From contig BQMF02000064.1 in NCBI GenBank assembly GCA_027922465.2, positions 1,116,001-1,180,000 of the forward strand: a stretch of DNA of 64,000 nucleotides. The letters are read 5' to 3'. A program made the translations under genes and the position numbers. Shown here piece by piece: positions 1 to 11,959 of this stretch; the first letter of the stretch is position 1; each line of letters begins with the position of its first letter. The notes beneath the pieces were generated by a model that did no database searches, was not told where the DNA came from, and saw only the letters and a list, made by a program, of their open reading frames with translations. This DNA comes from Turritopsis dohrnii (taxonomy: Eukaryota; Cnidaria; Hydrozoa; Anthoathecata; Oceaniidae).

Positions 1-241
1 TTTAGTGAAATATTGGCGTCTGTCACGGACGATGATGTCTCCGCTACTGTTGATATTTGTTCCGTTGTCAGACTTACGATCTGTGACGTTTGTACGGCGA
101 CATTAGACGTTGTCGACCCTGTTGCCGTTGCACTTGCTGTTGTTACTGTCGCACTTGCTGTTATATTGAATCCAGGAAGCAAACCCTGCAGTTGGAAATA
201 TGTGACGCATTCTGACCGCGTGTAGTTTTGCGATGACGCAT
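1..241 (-). CDS. Partial exon of an FN3-like, Ser/Thr-rich extracellular protein
   Basis: Read on the minus strand, an acceptor (TTAAAAG) at 242-243 is followed by an open frame that runs off the left edge of the window (about 80 codons). It starts DASSQNYTRSECVTYFQLQG and continues LLPGFNIT, which resembles the last strands of a fibronectin type III domain (Tyr..Leu..Gly-Leu-x-Pro-Gly). A Ser/Thr/Ala-rich stretch with a repeated TASAT pattern follows, as in a mucin-like stalk. The exon would start in phase 1, the usual phase of shuffled extracellular modules. The opposite strand is also open here but gives a Val/Ala-rich product of low plausibility. This exon lies upstream of the plus-strand CYFIP exons, so it would be nested in, or antisense to, a CYFIP intron if that gene is complete. 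No family can be named. Confidence 0.45.
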
Positions 242-1084
242 CTTTTAACACAGACAGCAAGATTAACTGTAACTAAATATAACCGAAATCATATCCGTGT
301 GAAAACATCGCATTAGGGTGTTAGATGCGTGGAAGAATAGCGCCTTCACAGGAATAGCGCCTTCCAGCTCAGGATAACAATCAACGAGACATTGTTCCGA
401 TTGAAACAAAACTGTTTATATGAGTGGGAAAATCATAGTTAGTTTAGATTTTGCGAAAATTCAACAATTAACGTTTTAAGCGATCTCCTTGAACTAACCC
501 TCCGCAAAAGAAGAGACTTTCGATAACTCGAACTTAGTAACTTTAGACTTTTAAGAAAGAAGAGACTTTAGATAACTTTGTTGTATGGGTTTTTACTTAG
601 TTTTTTTCATAAAAATGAAGAAAGGTTCGTAGTGGAGGACAAATAATAAAAATACGGTTGTTCGAAACGTTTTTGAAGTACATAGGCAAATACGTACGCA
701 AAGAATATGTTGTGAAATCTTCATTTTTATCGATGTATCTTTCTTCTTGCTGGCTTCATATCTGTCTTGATATTTTCATCTTTGTGATCTTCTTTAATTT
801 TTCCCTTCAAGTGATTAATTATCCATAGCACCTGTAGTTATTGTCAAAAAAACCTGACAGCTTTCTGCATTCATCTATTCAACATTTCGCTACATTCATG
901 CTTAACGTACAAACTGTGTTCTAAATTCAGTTTTATGTTTCCATGGTAAATATTAAATATTTTTTTCTCCTCGATAAGGCAATTCTACATCTCTTTTATA
1001 AAATCTTTCATTCCATTTTTTTTTAAAATTCCTTTTATTTTTCATAAATTTTATCTAAATCATCCCGCATAAAAATGAAAGTGA

Positions 1085-1825
<741 letters not shown>

Positions 1826-1879
1826 GCGATCACCAAAATTTCAAATATCAATCGTCAAAAAACGGATGTTCGTCGGAGC

Positions 1880-1885
1880 AATAAA
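1880..1885 (+). promoter_or_regulatory. Poly(A) signal for CYFIP
   Basis: AATAAA lies 55 nt after the CYFIP stop codon. Another AATAAA-like run follows near 2007. Position fits cleavage and polyadenylation of the upstream gene. Confidence 0.45.
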
Positions 1886-1889
1886 AGAG

Positions 1890-3228
1890 AAGAGGAAAAT
1901 CGTCGCACCCGTTAAACTGCGGCTCTCCGGATTATGCACGTTCACACTGTTCCTATTCGGGAGACTTTATTTTGACAGAGGAGGGATTACTTGATTATGT
2001 ATATGTAAATAAATTAATGTCGCTCTGCCAACCAACGGAATTATTCCGTGTGTTTACACTATCCGAAATTAGCCTAATGCATCAAGTGTCTAATTATCTA
2101 TTTCCGCTAGAAAATTATGAATATTTCTGTAGTTATTATTTTCCCTACCAAATCTATTAGTCACTGTTTAAATACCAGATAAATTAAATGTGTTTTTTTT
2201 TAGAATTTTTTGAGTTGTTGCATCATAACTCTTTTAATATCAAACAATTAGGACTTCATATTCGCAACTTTTTTTCAAGTCACGCTCAAAATGTTTCCCA
2301 AAACATTTTCGTTACGTTTCTGTTGTTTTATCAACCTGTCTATAACCTTAATTTTGAAGTTATGTACAGGTATCGTTCGACCAATTCACTTCTTATGTTG
2401 ATAATGGACTTCTTTTTTTTTTTTTTTACGTGTAGCTCGAATTTGATTTGTCTTTTATGTAATTTTCTTAACCAATGCATAGCTTGTTTAATGGTTGTTC
2501 TACCATCCTAAAAAAAAATCTGTTGTTATTTGTATATTTTTTATAATATTTTATAAAGACATGATGTATGTTAATGTTAAGTCAATATCAAGTGTATTTC
2601 GCATTGAAAAGCTCTCAATAAATTCGAATGATTGTCTTACTCCTGTTCACAATGTCCACCAGATTCTACTGACGTTAGTTTGCTTTGTTGCTTTGTTGCT
2701 GTTTTTTTCATTATCGAAAATAGCAGATTTCATGATAATTCAACGTATCGATTACCATGTTATTGTTTTACATAAGAACCAGTAAAATTCCTGCTAGAAC
2801 CTGAAATCTCTGTTAAGCTGGTTTAGACCCGACACGATTACAGTTAATTTCAATCGCCGTAATCGTTTTAAAGATTTCTTCATTAATTGGAGTTTTCCAA
2901 ATTTTTTCTGGTTCATAAATTTACCCAATTCACTCTGAAAAATAGTTTACCGAACCTAAATTGTCCTACACGCGTTTTTTTTTGTTTTTGTTTATTTTTA
3001 TTTTTTTTATTTTTGAGAAGCCAGCAACATTCAACCTGATCCTGGCTGTTCCTATTTTTTTTAACCTCTTAACGATGTTATTTTATTCGTAGGAGATAAC
3101 TCACGATAGATCGCATTCATTTATGTTGTGTGCGGAACGGAAAATACATTTTTCGACACTGAGTATACATCCAAAATCATTTTCATCTTACAACAAAAAT
3201 GTCAGGTTCAGGCTGTTCTAACCAATAT
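1890..3228. other. Intergenic, no gene recognised
   Basis: T-rich, low-complexity sequence. Several open stretches of 60-107 codons occur, but they encode Phe/Leu-rich products with no family resemblance and no supporting splice signals. I see no gene here. Confidence 0.5.
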
Positions 3229-3306
3229 CGTTCCCAGGGCTTCTTGCCTTTTTGATATACGTTGGCCGTCGTCCGTATATCAAAAAGGCAAGAAGCCCTG
3301 GGAACG
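3229..3306. repeat. Perfect 33-bp-arm palindrome (MITE-like)
   Basis: The left arm 3229-3261 (starting CGTTCCCAGGGCTTCTTGCC) is the exact reverse complement of the right arm 3274-3306. The two are separated by a 12-nt loop. The transcript of either strand would form a long perfect hairpin. The terminal CGTTCCCAGGG/CCCTGGGAACG ends suggest the two ends of a short non-autonomous element. No clear target duplication was found. Confidence 0.85.
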
Positions 3307-3715
3307 AGGTTGTGTTCTTTGATCCTTCAACATGGTTTTTTATTTTGTTCTTCTGCAAAATCTGAGACTTGTGTTCTTACGAAATCTGAGACTTGTGTTC
3401 TTACGAAATTGTTCCTATAGAATAGAGTTTATATTCTTAAAATGGAAGATTTTAAGTGTGTTAAAAGATTAACAGAAATAAAGGAAGTATTTTCAGAGAA
3501 TATTTGGATTTTTTGAAATCCAACCATCCTCCACCACAAGCAGCCCATCCAGAAAGGTTTCTTTGCGGTTCCGCTCCCGGCTTACACCTCTTGTTTCTTA
3601 AATCATTTGTTTGTTTTTTTAAATCATAGTTCAGAATTTTACAACATTTGTTATTCGATGTCGAAATCTAAGTTTCAAAAATTTTTATTGAAGAAATTTA
3701 AATTTAGCTTCAACA

Positions 3716-3845
3716 ATCTCGTACCCAGGGGTTTCTTGTTAGCATTAACTTCTTACAACCTCGTATCCAAGCTTTCTAGTCCTATTTCTATATACGAACT
3801 TCGCCACCGCCGTATATCAAAAAGACAAAAAGCCCTGGGAATAAA
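3716..3845. repeat. Degenerate relative of the 3229-3306 palindrome
   Basis: The left end (CTCGTACCCAGGGGTTTCTTG) and right end (CGTATATCAAAAAGACAAAA then AGCCCTGGGAA) match the two arms of the palindrome 450 bp upstream, with mismatches. They are separated by about 85 bp of unrelated sequence. This looks like an older copy with a longer interior. Confidence 0.6.
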
Positions 3846-3903
3846 ATGAATAAAATGGTTTTAAGACAACGTTTATAAAATGTGCAAACAGTATAACAAG
3901 TTT

Positions 3904-3909
3904 TTTATT
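3904..3909 (-). promoter_or_regulatory. Possible poly(A) signal for the secreted peptide gene
   Basis: AATAAA on the minus strand, about 255 nt past the stop codon of the gene at 4165-4458. Confidence 0.3.
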
Positions 3910-4164
3910 CCTAGACGTGACAATATGTCTCGCAGGTTGTTCCATAATTTATGCTTATATAGCTTTGTTTTTTTAACAAACATTTTTCCGTTTGAAAAGA
4001 TTTCTTCTAAAAAGACTTTCGTCAAAATTGTCGGGACCTTCAGATAATCTAAAGACAAAAAAATATTGTTCTTTCCCCTATCTATTCTGCGTAAAATTAA
4101 AAAAAAAAACAACAAAAATCAAAACTCTAGATTACAAGCAGGGGGGAGGCTGTTCAATTCACGC

Positions 4165-4458
4165 TCAGATCAATGAGCTGTCAAATCCATAATTCTCCGA
4201 GTATCTTTCGTTTTGCGTCTGTAGACCTCTTCTGTACAGATACCCACGGAGTTCGGCATCTCGTTTTCGTTTACAATTATTCCGACAGTCGTTTCTGCTG
4301 TGGAGACATGACGTTATACCAGCGAATGTGTTTGGTGCAACGTGTCCACACAACGTATAAATCCCGTCACAGTCGCGCCAACAAGGCTTGTATGCTGAAG
4401 TGACGACTAATAACGCAGCGAGCACGATCGATGCTTGATAAATCAGTTTGGTCGACAT
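4165..4458 (-). CDS. Small secreted six-cysteine peptide precursor
   Basis: An intronless frame of 97 aa starts at ATG 4458. Residues 1-22 form a clear signal peptide (hydrophobic SIVLAALLVVTSA with small residues before the predicted cut). The mature part has six cysteines spaced C-x3-C-x6-C-x13-C-x6-C-x3-C (residues 26-62), i.e. a CxxxC pair at each end as in disulfide-linked helical hairpins. A basic run KRKR follows at residues 63-66, a possible proprotein-convertase site, then a Tyr/Arg-rich tail. The product is presumably exported and could be a defence, venom-type or signalling peptide, but I do not recognise a named family. The complementary strand also has an open frame of 76 codons without signal peptide; the secreted reading is far more plausible. 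Confidence 0.7.
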   Translation of the reverse strand: MSTKLIYQASIVLAALLVVTSAYKPCWRDCDGIYTLCGHVAPNTFAGITSCLHSRNDCRNNCKRKRDAELRGYLYRRGLQTQNERYSENYGFDSSLI

Positions 4459-7400
4459 TTTTCAAGTGCTTGTTAACTATAAGAAATTGTTTAAAGAAAT
4501 ATGAAGTTTAAATCAATCTCGTTTCTATTTCTAAAGACGAAATGAAAATGAAAAAGTGGGTAGAAGAAATAAAAGAAAAGAAAAAAACGTCGATGAAAAA
4601 TTAATAGAATTGCAGAAATGAAAAGAAATGTTTATTCTATTTGATTGTACGTATTCCCTGTAACAATTTTTCAAGCTTGAAAAGGCTTGATTCCAAGATC
4701 ATTCGGGATAAGAAGATCAGAACGAGAAGCATTCCTTAATGAAATATTTTCTTTTATCTAATACATCCGATATTATATCTTAATAATCGGATTTTCTTCG
4801 GATAATTGGCTCCGAGAGATCCGGGATTTTTTATTCAACAGCGATTTAAAAATCGGAAAAATATATTTAATGGTTTAGATGATGGAAAAGATTTGATGGA
4901 TTTGTGAGTACACGCAAAAGTGTATATGGACGACCTAGAAAAGGCCTTCTATGTATTAACATGAATTTAAAAAATAAACACTTTGAAAAAAAGTCAAAGA
5001 ACCAACAACATCGTTCAATTCGAACGACATTTTCTTCTAAAATTCGGGAAAAAAAAACCCTGCCAAATAAAATAAAATAAAAATAAAGTAGAAGTAACGA
5101 TTTATGCAGAAATAAACTAAATCTTTTGATGTAATTGCTTAAAAGAACTAAGAAAAATTATTGATAACTCGTCCAGTCAAACACACGTTTTATAAGGTTT
5201 GCACCCACGAACGTTTGATGATTTGAGATAAATTTTATGTGTACATCACACAATCTTATGCTCTGATGAGTTCTACACACAATTAGGTGTTTCCTTAATG
5301 TTAGGACATGTATATTTCAGCCATCATTCTTATAAGGAAAAAAAACGCGACGAATTAAGACTCTTCAAAGATTAGAGTAGAATGAAATTATCTCTACGAT
5401 AGCATTTCAGTGCTTGTCAGAACAGAATTACCTGATAATTGCGTTGTCTCTAGTCAACCAGATTATGAATGAAAACTTCTCTGAAGGTAAAATTATATAA
5501 AATTATGAAAGGTCAAACATCTGCTGTATCCAAAGTGCGCAAAAGAAACGTATTGCTAAATAAAAAACTACAAATATGAAAAACTACGGACAGAAGGTGT
5601 AACAGATGATCAAGAAGCAAACTGAAGTGTAACTAAACTTGAGTCAACACAATATTGTCAGTGGGTGCGATACATTTCAACATTATATTATTTAGAACTT
5701 TTCAGAAATTATGTCACATCGCCTCCCTCGCCTTCAAATTTTACAAAAAGACACTCACATTATGAGAGAAACCTCAGCATAGTTTTTTTTTCATTCTAGG
5801 TTACGACAGTAATTCAAAATATTCGAAACTTGGCGATGACGTAATTTACCAAAGGGTCTTCGTATTCGATATGAGCATTTTCTAGGCTATAGCCTCATTT
5901 CTACGACGAAATGTTTTTTCCACAACGTAATGCCGTATACAATATAACAGCAACCATGCCTCACAAGATGGAACCGTCAACAGAAATTAGACGGCAACTC
6001 ATTTTGAACACTTTGTGTAGGTTTATGACCTAAGGACAAAATTTCCAACTTTTTTCCAATCATATAATTTACAGAATGATGTAATTTACAGAATATGCGA
6101 TTTTGTTCTCGTTTCTCAATCGCACCATTCATTTTTTTCTTCGATTTCTCTTCGCGTTCATAAGGTGCGAACAAAAAAATCTCGAATTCACCGTTTGGTT
6201 GATAAGAATGATGAGGGTGGCCCGAAAACAAAATTTCCGCGTTTTCTAATAAATTTGAAAACCATCAAACATGGCAAAACATTGAGAGAAATACCACAGA
6301 CAAATGCGTTTTTATTAAACGCGATGGCAATCACACACGAGGGATGTGAATGTCACTTGAATGAAATCAACCGATAGAATTCACGTTTGTAGTTTCTCAC
6401 TGAATACCTCCACGTCGTAGTAAGAAACTTTTCATATAAATAAATAAATAATAAAAATAAGAAGAAATCGATAGCCGATGATCATAAATGTGCAAAAAAT
6501 GTATAACAACAAGATGGTTTTCGTGAAGTTGGTAAGTTCTTTTCCTAGCCTATATCAGAAAAAAAACAACAACAACACACAATACAGGTATTTTTTTTTA
6601 TATAAGCTCCAAAAAATTAAGAAACTGAATATTTCATGTTTTCATAAAATTACATAAAACACTTTCATAGTGTTTCAATTGACATACAGTGTGTATCAAA
6701 ATGTCTTATCCACCAACTTTCAAGGCGTATTTTTCATTACATATCTGATAAAATATTGTGAATTTTATATCACAAAAAAGAGCATTTCATGCACTATCCA
6801 TTAATGTAAAATGTTTGCCAAAATATTTGTTCTTCGAAAAGATATTGACAAAAAACTCAACGATTTGGTTCATTAAATTCTTAAAAGTCAATTTGGAATT
6901 AAAAATATCTACTTCAAAATTAAGAAACCATAGTTAAGAAACTAAAAACTAGGTACTAAAAACGGAAAAGAATTAAGAAACTGTCAATACTAGGGCTTGT
7001 CACTATAGTTTCTTATAAAAAAAAAAAATACGTGTAAATCAATAAAATATCTACCAATTCTTTGTTTTTACAAAATATGTTTCGGTTCTAGTCCCAGTTC
7101 TCGTTCAAACATATGCCAGCGAAAAAGAACTAAAAGATTAGGAAATTTGGTTAAAATTTTCTGTCAAATGTTGTTTAAGACAGAACATTTGTTCATAGGA
7201 AGCGTAACATTTGTAAACATATGTTCTTTGATCTTACCGCTACGTTTGAAAAACAAGACCCCTTTATCTTCCTACCCTTGAGTGACGTACAAGTTTTTTT
7301 GTCGATAACAAAACTTAATGCTACCTTCAGGTCCAGGCCCTTTTTTTATGAACTGGGGAACTAAAAGATGTGAAACAAATTCAATATTACACATTTACCG

Positions 7401-8380
7401 GTTGTAACTTTCACGAAATGAATTTGAAAAGCCCGTATCATTCAACAAGAGAAAAAGAGTCAATAAAAAACTTTTTTTGAATATTTTTAATAGAAAGTTG
7501 TAGATACATCCGGCCAGATTTTGTCTTTTAAACGTTAAAAAGTAACTCTGCATTTTAATCCGTTGGATCAATGAAGAACAGGGTAGTATCTACCGTTTTC
7601 CTCTAATAAACGCCGCCCGAGAACGAGAGATAAATAGTCATGATTTTTATTAACACAACAGCATATAAATGCTAAGTTCTGCAAAATGAATGAATGGGTA
7701 ACACTTGTTCAAAACACAAGCAATGAGATATATTTTGTAGGTTAATTCACAGAGATAATGTCATATCTTTGTAATCACATAACACGAAATATGAAAATAT
7801 ATCTATCTACTCACGTTTTTCTTGTTTTCACTTCCATGCATCACATGTCGCAACAAGACAAGAAATTTCGCGTTAAAAACGATCAAAACCAGGAAAAAAG
7901 CAAGAAGACAAGAAAAATTTCATAGTTTTCTGCCTTCAGAACAAAAGAGAATGGAAATTTCATTTTCCTTATTTTTTCAAAAACCACTTTTTCATTTTTC
8001 ACAAAAATATCCAGCCGAAAGAGCTTGAAAATGGCTTTCCATTGATGTAAAAATTATTTTGAAATTCGGTATATTCGTTTAAAAGAACAACTTTAAAATT
8101 TCCATTTCCAACATTATGAAACACACTGTACTATAAGATGGTTTTTGATTCCAACAGTAGTACGTTGTATGATAGTGCGTGTATAAGCTGTGAGATTTCT
8201 GCCAGTGGTTGAAAAAGCTTCTGTGAACAAAGCGATAATTGACGTTTTAAAACATGCCCCTGAACGGCTGAAGAAGAAATAAACTGAAAGAAACAGTTTT
8301 CTTGTATTGTATTTTTTTAAGTGTATATATTTAAGAGTTATATTTATTTAGAAGACCTTAAAGCTAAAAATATGCATTTA
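4459..8380. other. Intergenic, no gene recognised
   Basis: AT-rich sequence with scattered short open stretches (the longest about 84 codons) and no recognisable domains. A segment at 5880-5915 (CTAGGCTATAGCCTC) resembles the interior of the MITE at 9431-9661. TAAACGCCGCCCGAGAACG near 7608 resembles the MITE at 55131. Otherwise I see nothing to annotate. Confidence 0.45.
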
Positions 8381-8626
8381 TTTATTCCCATCACTTCGAT
8401 AAGGTCAAAATCTGTGCGTTCCATCATGGTTAAGCTTGCACGTTTTCAATCGTAATAAAAATGTCAGAACTGACGTTGTTGTGACGTCGTAGAAGAATCT
8501 CTCTTTATTCCCAAACTTCGATAAGGTCAAAATCTGTGCGTTCCATCGTGATTAAGCAAATTTTCAATCGTAATAATAATGTCAGGACGTGGTCGTATGA
8601 CGTCTCAGTGACGTCGCATTGACGTC
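8381..8626. repeat. Tandem duplication, two copies of about 123 bp
   Basis: The block TTTATTCCCA...CTTCGATAAGG..TCAAAATCTGTGCGTTCCAT...TTTCAATCGTAATAA..ATGTCAG occurs at 8381 and again at 8504 with a few substitutions and a small indel. Both copies end in TGACGTC-containing sequence. Confidence 0.8.
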
Positions 8627-8775
8627 GCAGAAGACTCTCAGTGAAACAGCTAGGTTACAAGGAGGTTACTTGATGACGTCCTTGCGACGTCATGGATCTG
8701 ACGTCTCTTTTTGTTGCAAATATGACGTTATAATGATCTTCTCATAACGTCTTGTCCGACTTGATTATGACGTCA
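8481..8775. promoter_or_regulatory. Cluster of TGACGTC (CRE/ATF-like) motifs
   Basis: At least eight TGACGTC matches on either strand lie in under 300 bp (for example near 8482, 8598, 8609, 8620, 8674, 8686, 8699, 8767), plus several TGACGTT/AACGTC variants. TGACGTC is most of the palindromic cAMP-response element. The cluster may be a regulatory array, but a second GACGTC-rich patch at 9845-9935 suggests it is at least partly the sequence of a repeat family. Confidence 0.4.
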
Positions 8776-8944
8776 CAAAGGCGACATGGTGTTTGGTGGG
8801 AACTAAAAAAACTATAAAATAAAAACATTGTCAACATCGTTTTTCAATATCATTTCCCAGACCGCTAAATCTCGTGGAGTTCGCGCGCAATAATGGATCT
8901 CATTTGTCATCTATTTCTGGGTGTTTTTTCGTGAATTTAAAACA

Positions 8945-9190
8945 TTGACTTTTTAAATACGTTTTGAAAAATAGTGAACTCAGAGGAAAATATAAAATAC
9001 TTTTAAAATGTATTGCCTTTTTAAAAAAATGTATTGCTTCTTTAAATGTGTTTTAAATGTATTTGAAAACTGATGACGAACTCGGAAGAAATTTTAAAAT
9101 ACGTTTAAAATGCATTGACTTTTTAAATATGTTTTACGTATATTTAAGGTCGGTGACAAACACGGAGAAAATTTCCTTTTACATTTAAAA
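8945..9190. repeat. Degenerate tandem repeat, about three units of 90-105 bp
   Basis: A unit containing GTGAACTCAGAGGAAAAT...TAAAATAC.TTTTAAAATG.ATTG..TTTTTAAAT recurs near 8964, 9070 and 9150 with substitutions. It is AT-rich with no coding potential. Confidence 0.5.
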
Positions 9191-9430
9191 TGTATTTTAA
9201 ATATAAATACTGTATTTATATTCTATAAGGGGATCGTTAAAGCACATTAATGTTTCAAACAACGATGACTCGGCAACTAGCAGCCCGAATTAGAATTAAG
9301 AGCTCACAGAGTCAACTAACAACCCACTTGACCGCCCCAAATAATATATGTTGTATTGCAAACGTACATGGAAATCCATTTATAAAAGAAAAGATTGACA
9401 CTATATTTTCAAACTCTGCATATCCAATAC

Positions 9431-9661
9431 ACCTTTCCCGAATTTCTGTTTAAATGCCTAGTTAATGCTTAGTTATCAAGTTTAGCCTCGTTTCTATGTT
9501 TTTTACTGTCTTTCTAATTTCATAATGTTTTCAGTAAGTAATAGTTACTCGTTTTTTCAGTTCCCCAGTGGAATAATTAGAAGTAATTAAAAGTTTGAAA
9601 AAGAGGCGAAACTTAGAGGCTAGGCTATAACATGGTGTTTAAACAGAAATTCGGGAAAGGT
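9431..9661. mobile_element. MITE with 24-bp perfect terminal inverted repeats
   Basis: The left end 9431-9454 (ACCTTTCCCGAATTTCTG then TTTAAA) is the exact reverse complement of the right end 9638-9661. Weaker inverted similarity (AGCCTCG / GAGGCTAGGCT) continues inwards, so the whole 231-bp unit can fold back. No coding capacity and no clear target duplication. Confidence 0.75.
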
Positions 9662-9844
9662 CTATTGTTTCCCAAGACAGTAATGAGTGTTTTCTAATCT
9701 TTACGGTTGTATGACATCGTCTTCTTGGTTCCGCTTTACCGTCAAACAACGTTGTATTGGAGTGATTGAAACAGTGAGCACAAACGAGCAGTTACAGCTC
9801 CCGCAATTTGATCGTAAAAGGATCCCAATTGCGACATCCCATTT

Positions 9845-9935
9845 TCAGACGTCCTTTACGACGTCGCAAAATGCTCTCAAAACCAAACGACCATTTTACG
9901 ATTAAAATGAGACGTCTCAAAGACGTCGTGTGCCC
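9845..9935. repeat. GACGTC-rich inverted segment
   Basis: CAGACGTCCTTTACGACGTC...GAGACGTCTCAAAGACGTCG carries four GACGTC palindromes arranged as a rough inverted repeat, sharing vocabulary with the array at 8481-8775. It is probably part of the same dispersed repeat family. Confidence 0.4.
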
Positions 9936-10355
9936 ACTAGGCGTGACCAAAACTACCCAGTACGAAAGGACACCACAAATTTTCCCCAAAAACAAATCAT
10001 AGAAAATGTTTCATGGGAAGTGGAGACAACCAACATCTCCGCTCTTAGCTGTGCTATTCTCTCTCCGTTTCTTTCGCTAGTTATTGTAAACTGTAGAGGT
10101 ATCTTTATCAGCTTACCTGCTGATAGCACTTTTTAAGTTAAAATTTTAGGTAACTATCTGAATAATTTCACTTCACTAGACAAAGGGTTCTTCACAGAAT
10201 CTTTTCTATACGTTTTGATATTTAACATAACAGGAGGGCTCTCGAATCTTGTAAATCGTAAAAAGATCTTTTTTTTATCATTCTTCGGTTGAATTCTTCC
10301 TGGTCACCCGGAAACGAATTTTTGGACAATTATTGCATGGTAGTGGACATACCAT

Positions 10356-10946
10356 CAGGGCCGCCGGATAACGATTTAGGGCGAGAGGGGGCCAAAATTG
10401 CGAAAAAAGGACCTTAATATATTTTGTTTTGCTAGGGCTTAGAACTTTTCCCCGGGACATGTAGATTTCAGATTACAGCTGGCAATTTGCTATTTGTGAA
10501 TGCACCCACAGTAACATGCTGAAATTAGTTTTTCTTAGTTGTGTTATATATAACTTCTTTGAAATGTATGTCATCAAAATAAAGACTTTCATGCAGGGAC
10601 GGCGGCACAAATTCGAACCTGGTGGGGCTGAGAATCTGGTTTGTCAAAGGAGGATCCACCATGGTTGGGTCCGAAAATTTTGAAATTAGACCTTCCAGAC
10701 TGGCTTAGAAAACACTTTCAGGACTATAATTCGACTTAGAACATCACAGTGTTTCAGTAAAATTTATAAAGGGAAGACCGAGAGGGACATAAATAAGTTT
10801 TCCTTTAAAACGTCATTATGTAACAATAAAGTAATATAAGTCATACAAATTGATACACAAAAAATGGCTTCAACACTTTTTTTTACAAGAGAATCGTATG
10901 TATTAATCCCTTATCTATGTATTTATCCCCTTATCTGGCGGCCCTG
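10356..10946. mobile_element. Non-autonomous hAT-like DNA transposon, 5-bp target duplication
   Basis: The left terminus CAGGGCCGCCGGATAA (10356) and right terminus TTATCTGGCGGCCCTG (ending 10946) are inverted repeats with one mismatch. They are flanked on both sides by ACCAT (10351-10355 and 10947-10951), a 5-bp target-site duplication. CAGGG...CCCTG ends are common in hAT elements; a 5-bp duplication would fit the hAT5-type subset. A second CAGGGACGGCGGCAC motif inside (near 10596) may be a nested element end. No transposase frame is visible. Confidence 0.65.
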
Positions 10947-11959
10947 ACCATTTATGTGACAAGCGCATCGTGGAACTGAAATCAAGATGGCGCTATTTTC
11001 ACTTTCGTTTTTTTCGAAAAATAGATGTAAAAATCAACTTCTTCCTTCGACTCCGTGTTTATTTTTTCGAAAAATGTGAAATCTTTCTTTTTGCAAAGGA
11101 GGCACAAGAATGTAAGTCTAGATAAATCATAAAAATATTGTATCGTATTTTTTGTTTTTACGTTTTTCATGCTGTTCGTGTTTTAGGTAAAATCTCATAC
11201 TCTATGCACTCAATTAAGGGGCCTATAATGCTGCATAATTTTTGTTGCATTAGGTAGAGAAGGTCACACATTAAAAGGCATTAGACGTGGGTGGACGTTA
11301 TTTTCCTTTCGTAACCCTTTTTGGTTTGAATAGAAAGATGTCTTGACTTATATACATTGTTATAATAATTGGAAGTTTAAAGAAAATGGCATATGGCGTA
11401 TTCAGGGTCAGTCAAAAAAAGTGGAGAAGTCCAACGTTGCGATATATCTATTCAATCTTAGTGACGATTACTTGCATGCCTTTCTGTTCCACTTCAAATG
11501 ACTAATCTCCCTACCACAAATTTTGACTGAGCTCTAGCTATGCGCCTCTGATTGGAACATGCAAACATGCATAATAGGGAAACATATGTAACATCTCATT
11601 TTGTAATCCCTATTCAGTTAACCTCAGAGGTGCTGGAAGGAAGGAAAATTTGCCAACAATTGTTTTGACCGTTATTCCCCCTCAGTGCAAGCAACAGACC
11701 AAACGGCAAACCCAAAATGGAGAAGAGAACTTGTTGGAAGTGCCAAAAAACACCACAGCAATGAATGACCTTAAACTGTGATAGAACACTATATGATGTT
11801 GATAGTGATGATGCCGAAGATGAGAGCAGTGACAAATAATTAGAAGTTTTGTGATGATCATAGAGGAAATTTATTTGTTTGTATTCATTTGTATTTATTT
11901 ATTTTGTATTACTTTATCTATTTGAAAATTCTAATTATATGTCTACAATATGATTATGG

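Noticed and set aside
13..225. Plus-strand open frame of 70 codons at the left edge
   Set aside because: Val/Ala-rich, repetitive and unlike any protein. The minus strand gives a splice-bounded, FN3-like and Ser/Thr-rich reading that is more plausible.
4173..4403. Plus-strand frame opposite the secreted peptide
   Set aside because: No signal peptide or domain; a shadow of the minus-strand gene, which has a clear secretory precursor layout.
11396..11445. GTCAGTCAAAAAA.GTGGAG.AGTCCAAC, shared with 14595-14640
   Set aside because: Two matching segments of about 45 bp are probably bits of one repeat family, but no ends or inverted partner could be defined, so it was not annotated as an element.
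11614..11835. Minus-strand 73-codon frame and a plus-strand run KRRTCWKCQKTPQQ
   Set aside because: The zinc-knuckle-like plus-strand run recalls transposase tails but is only 15 residues long and ends in a stop; too weak to call.
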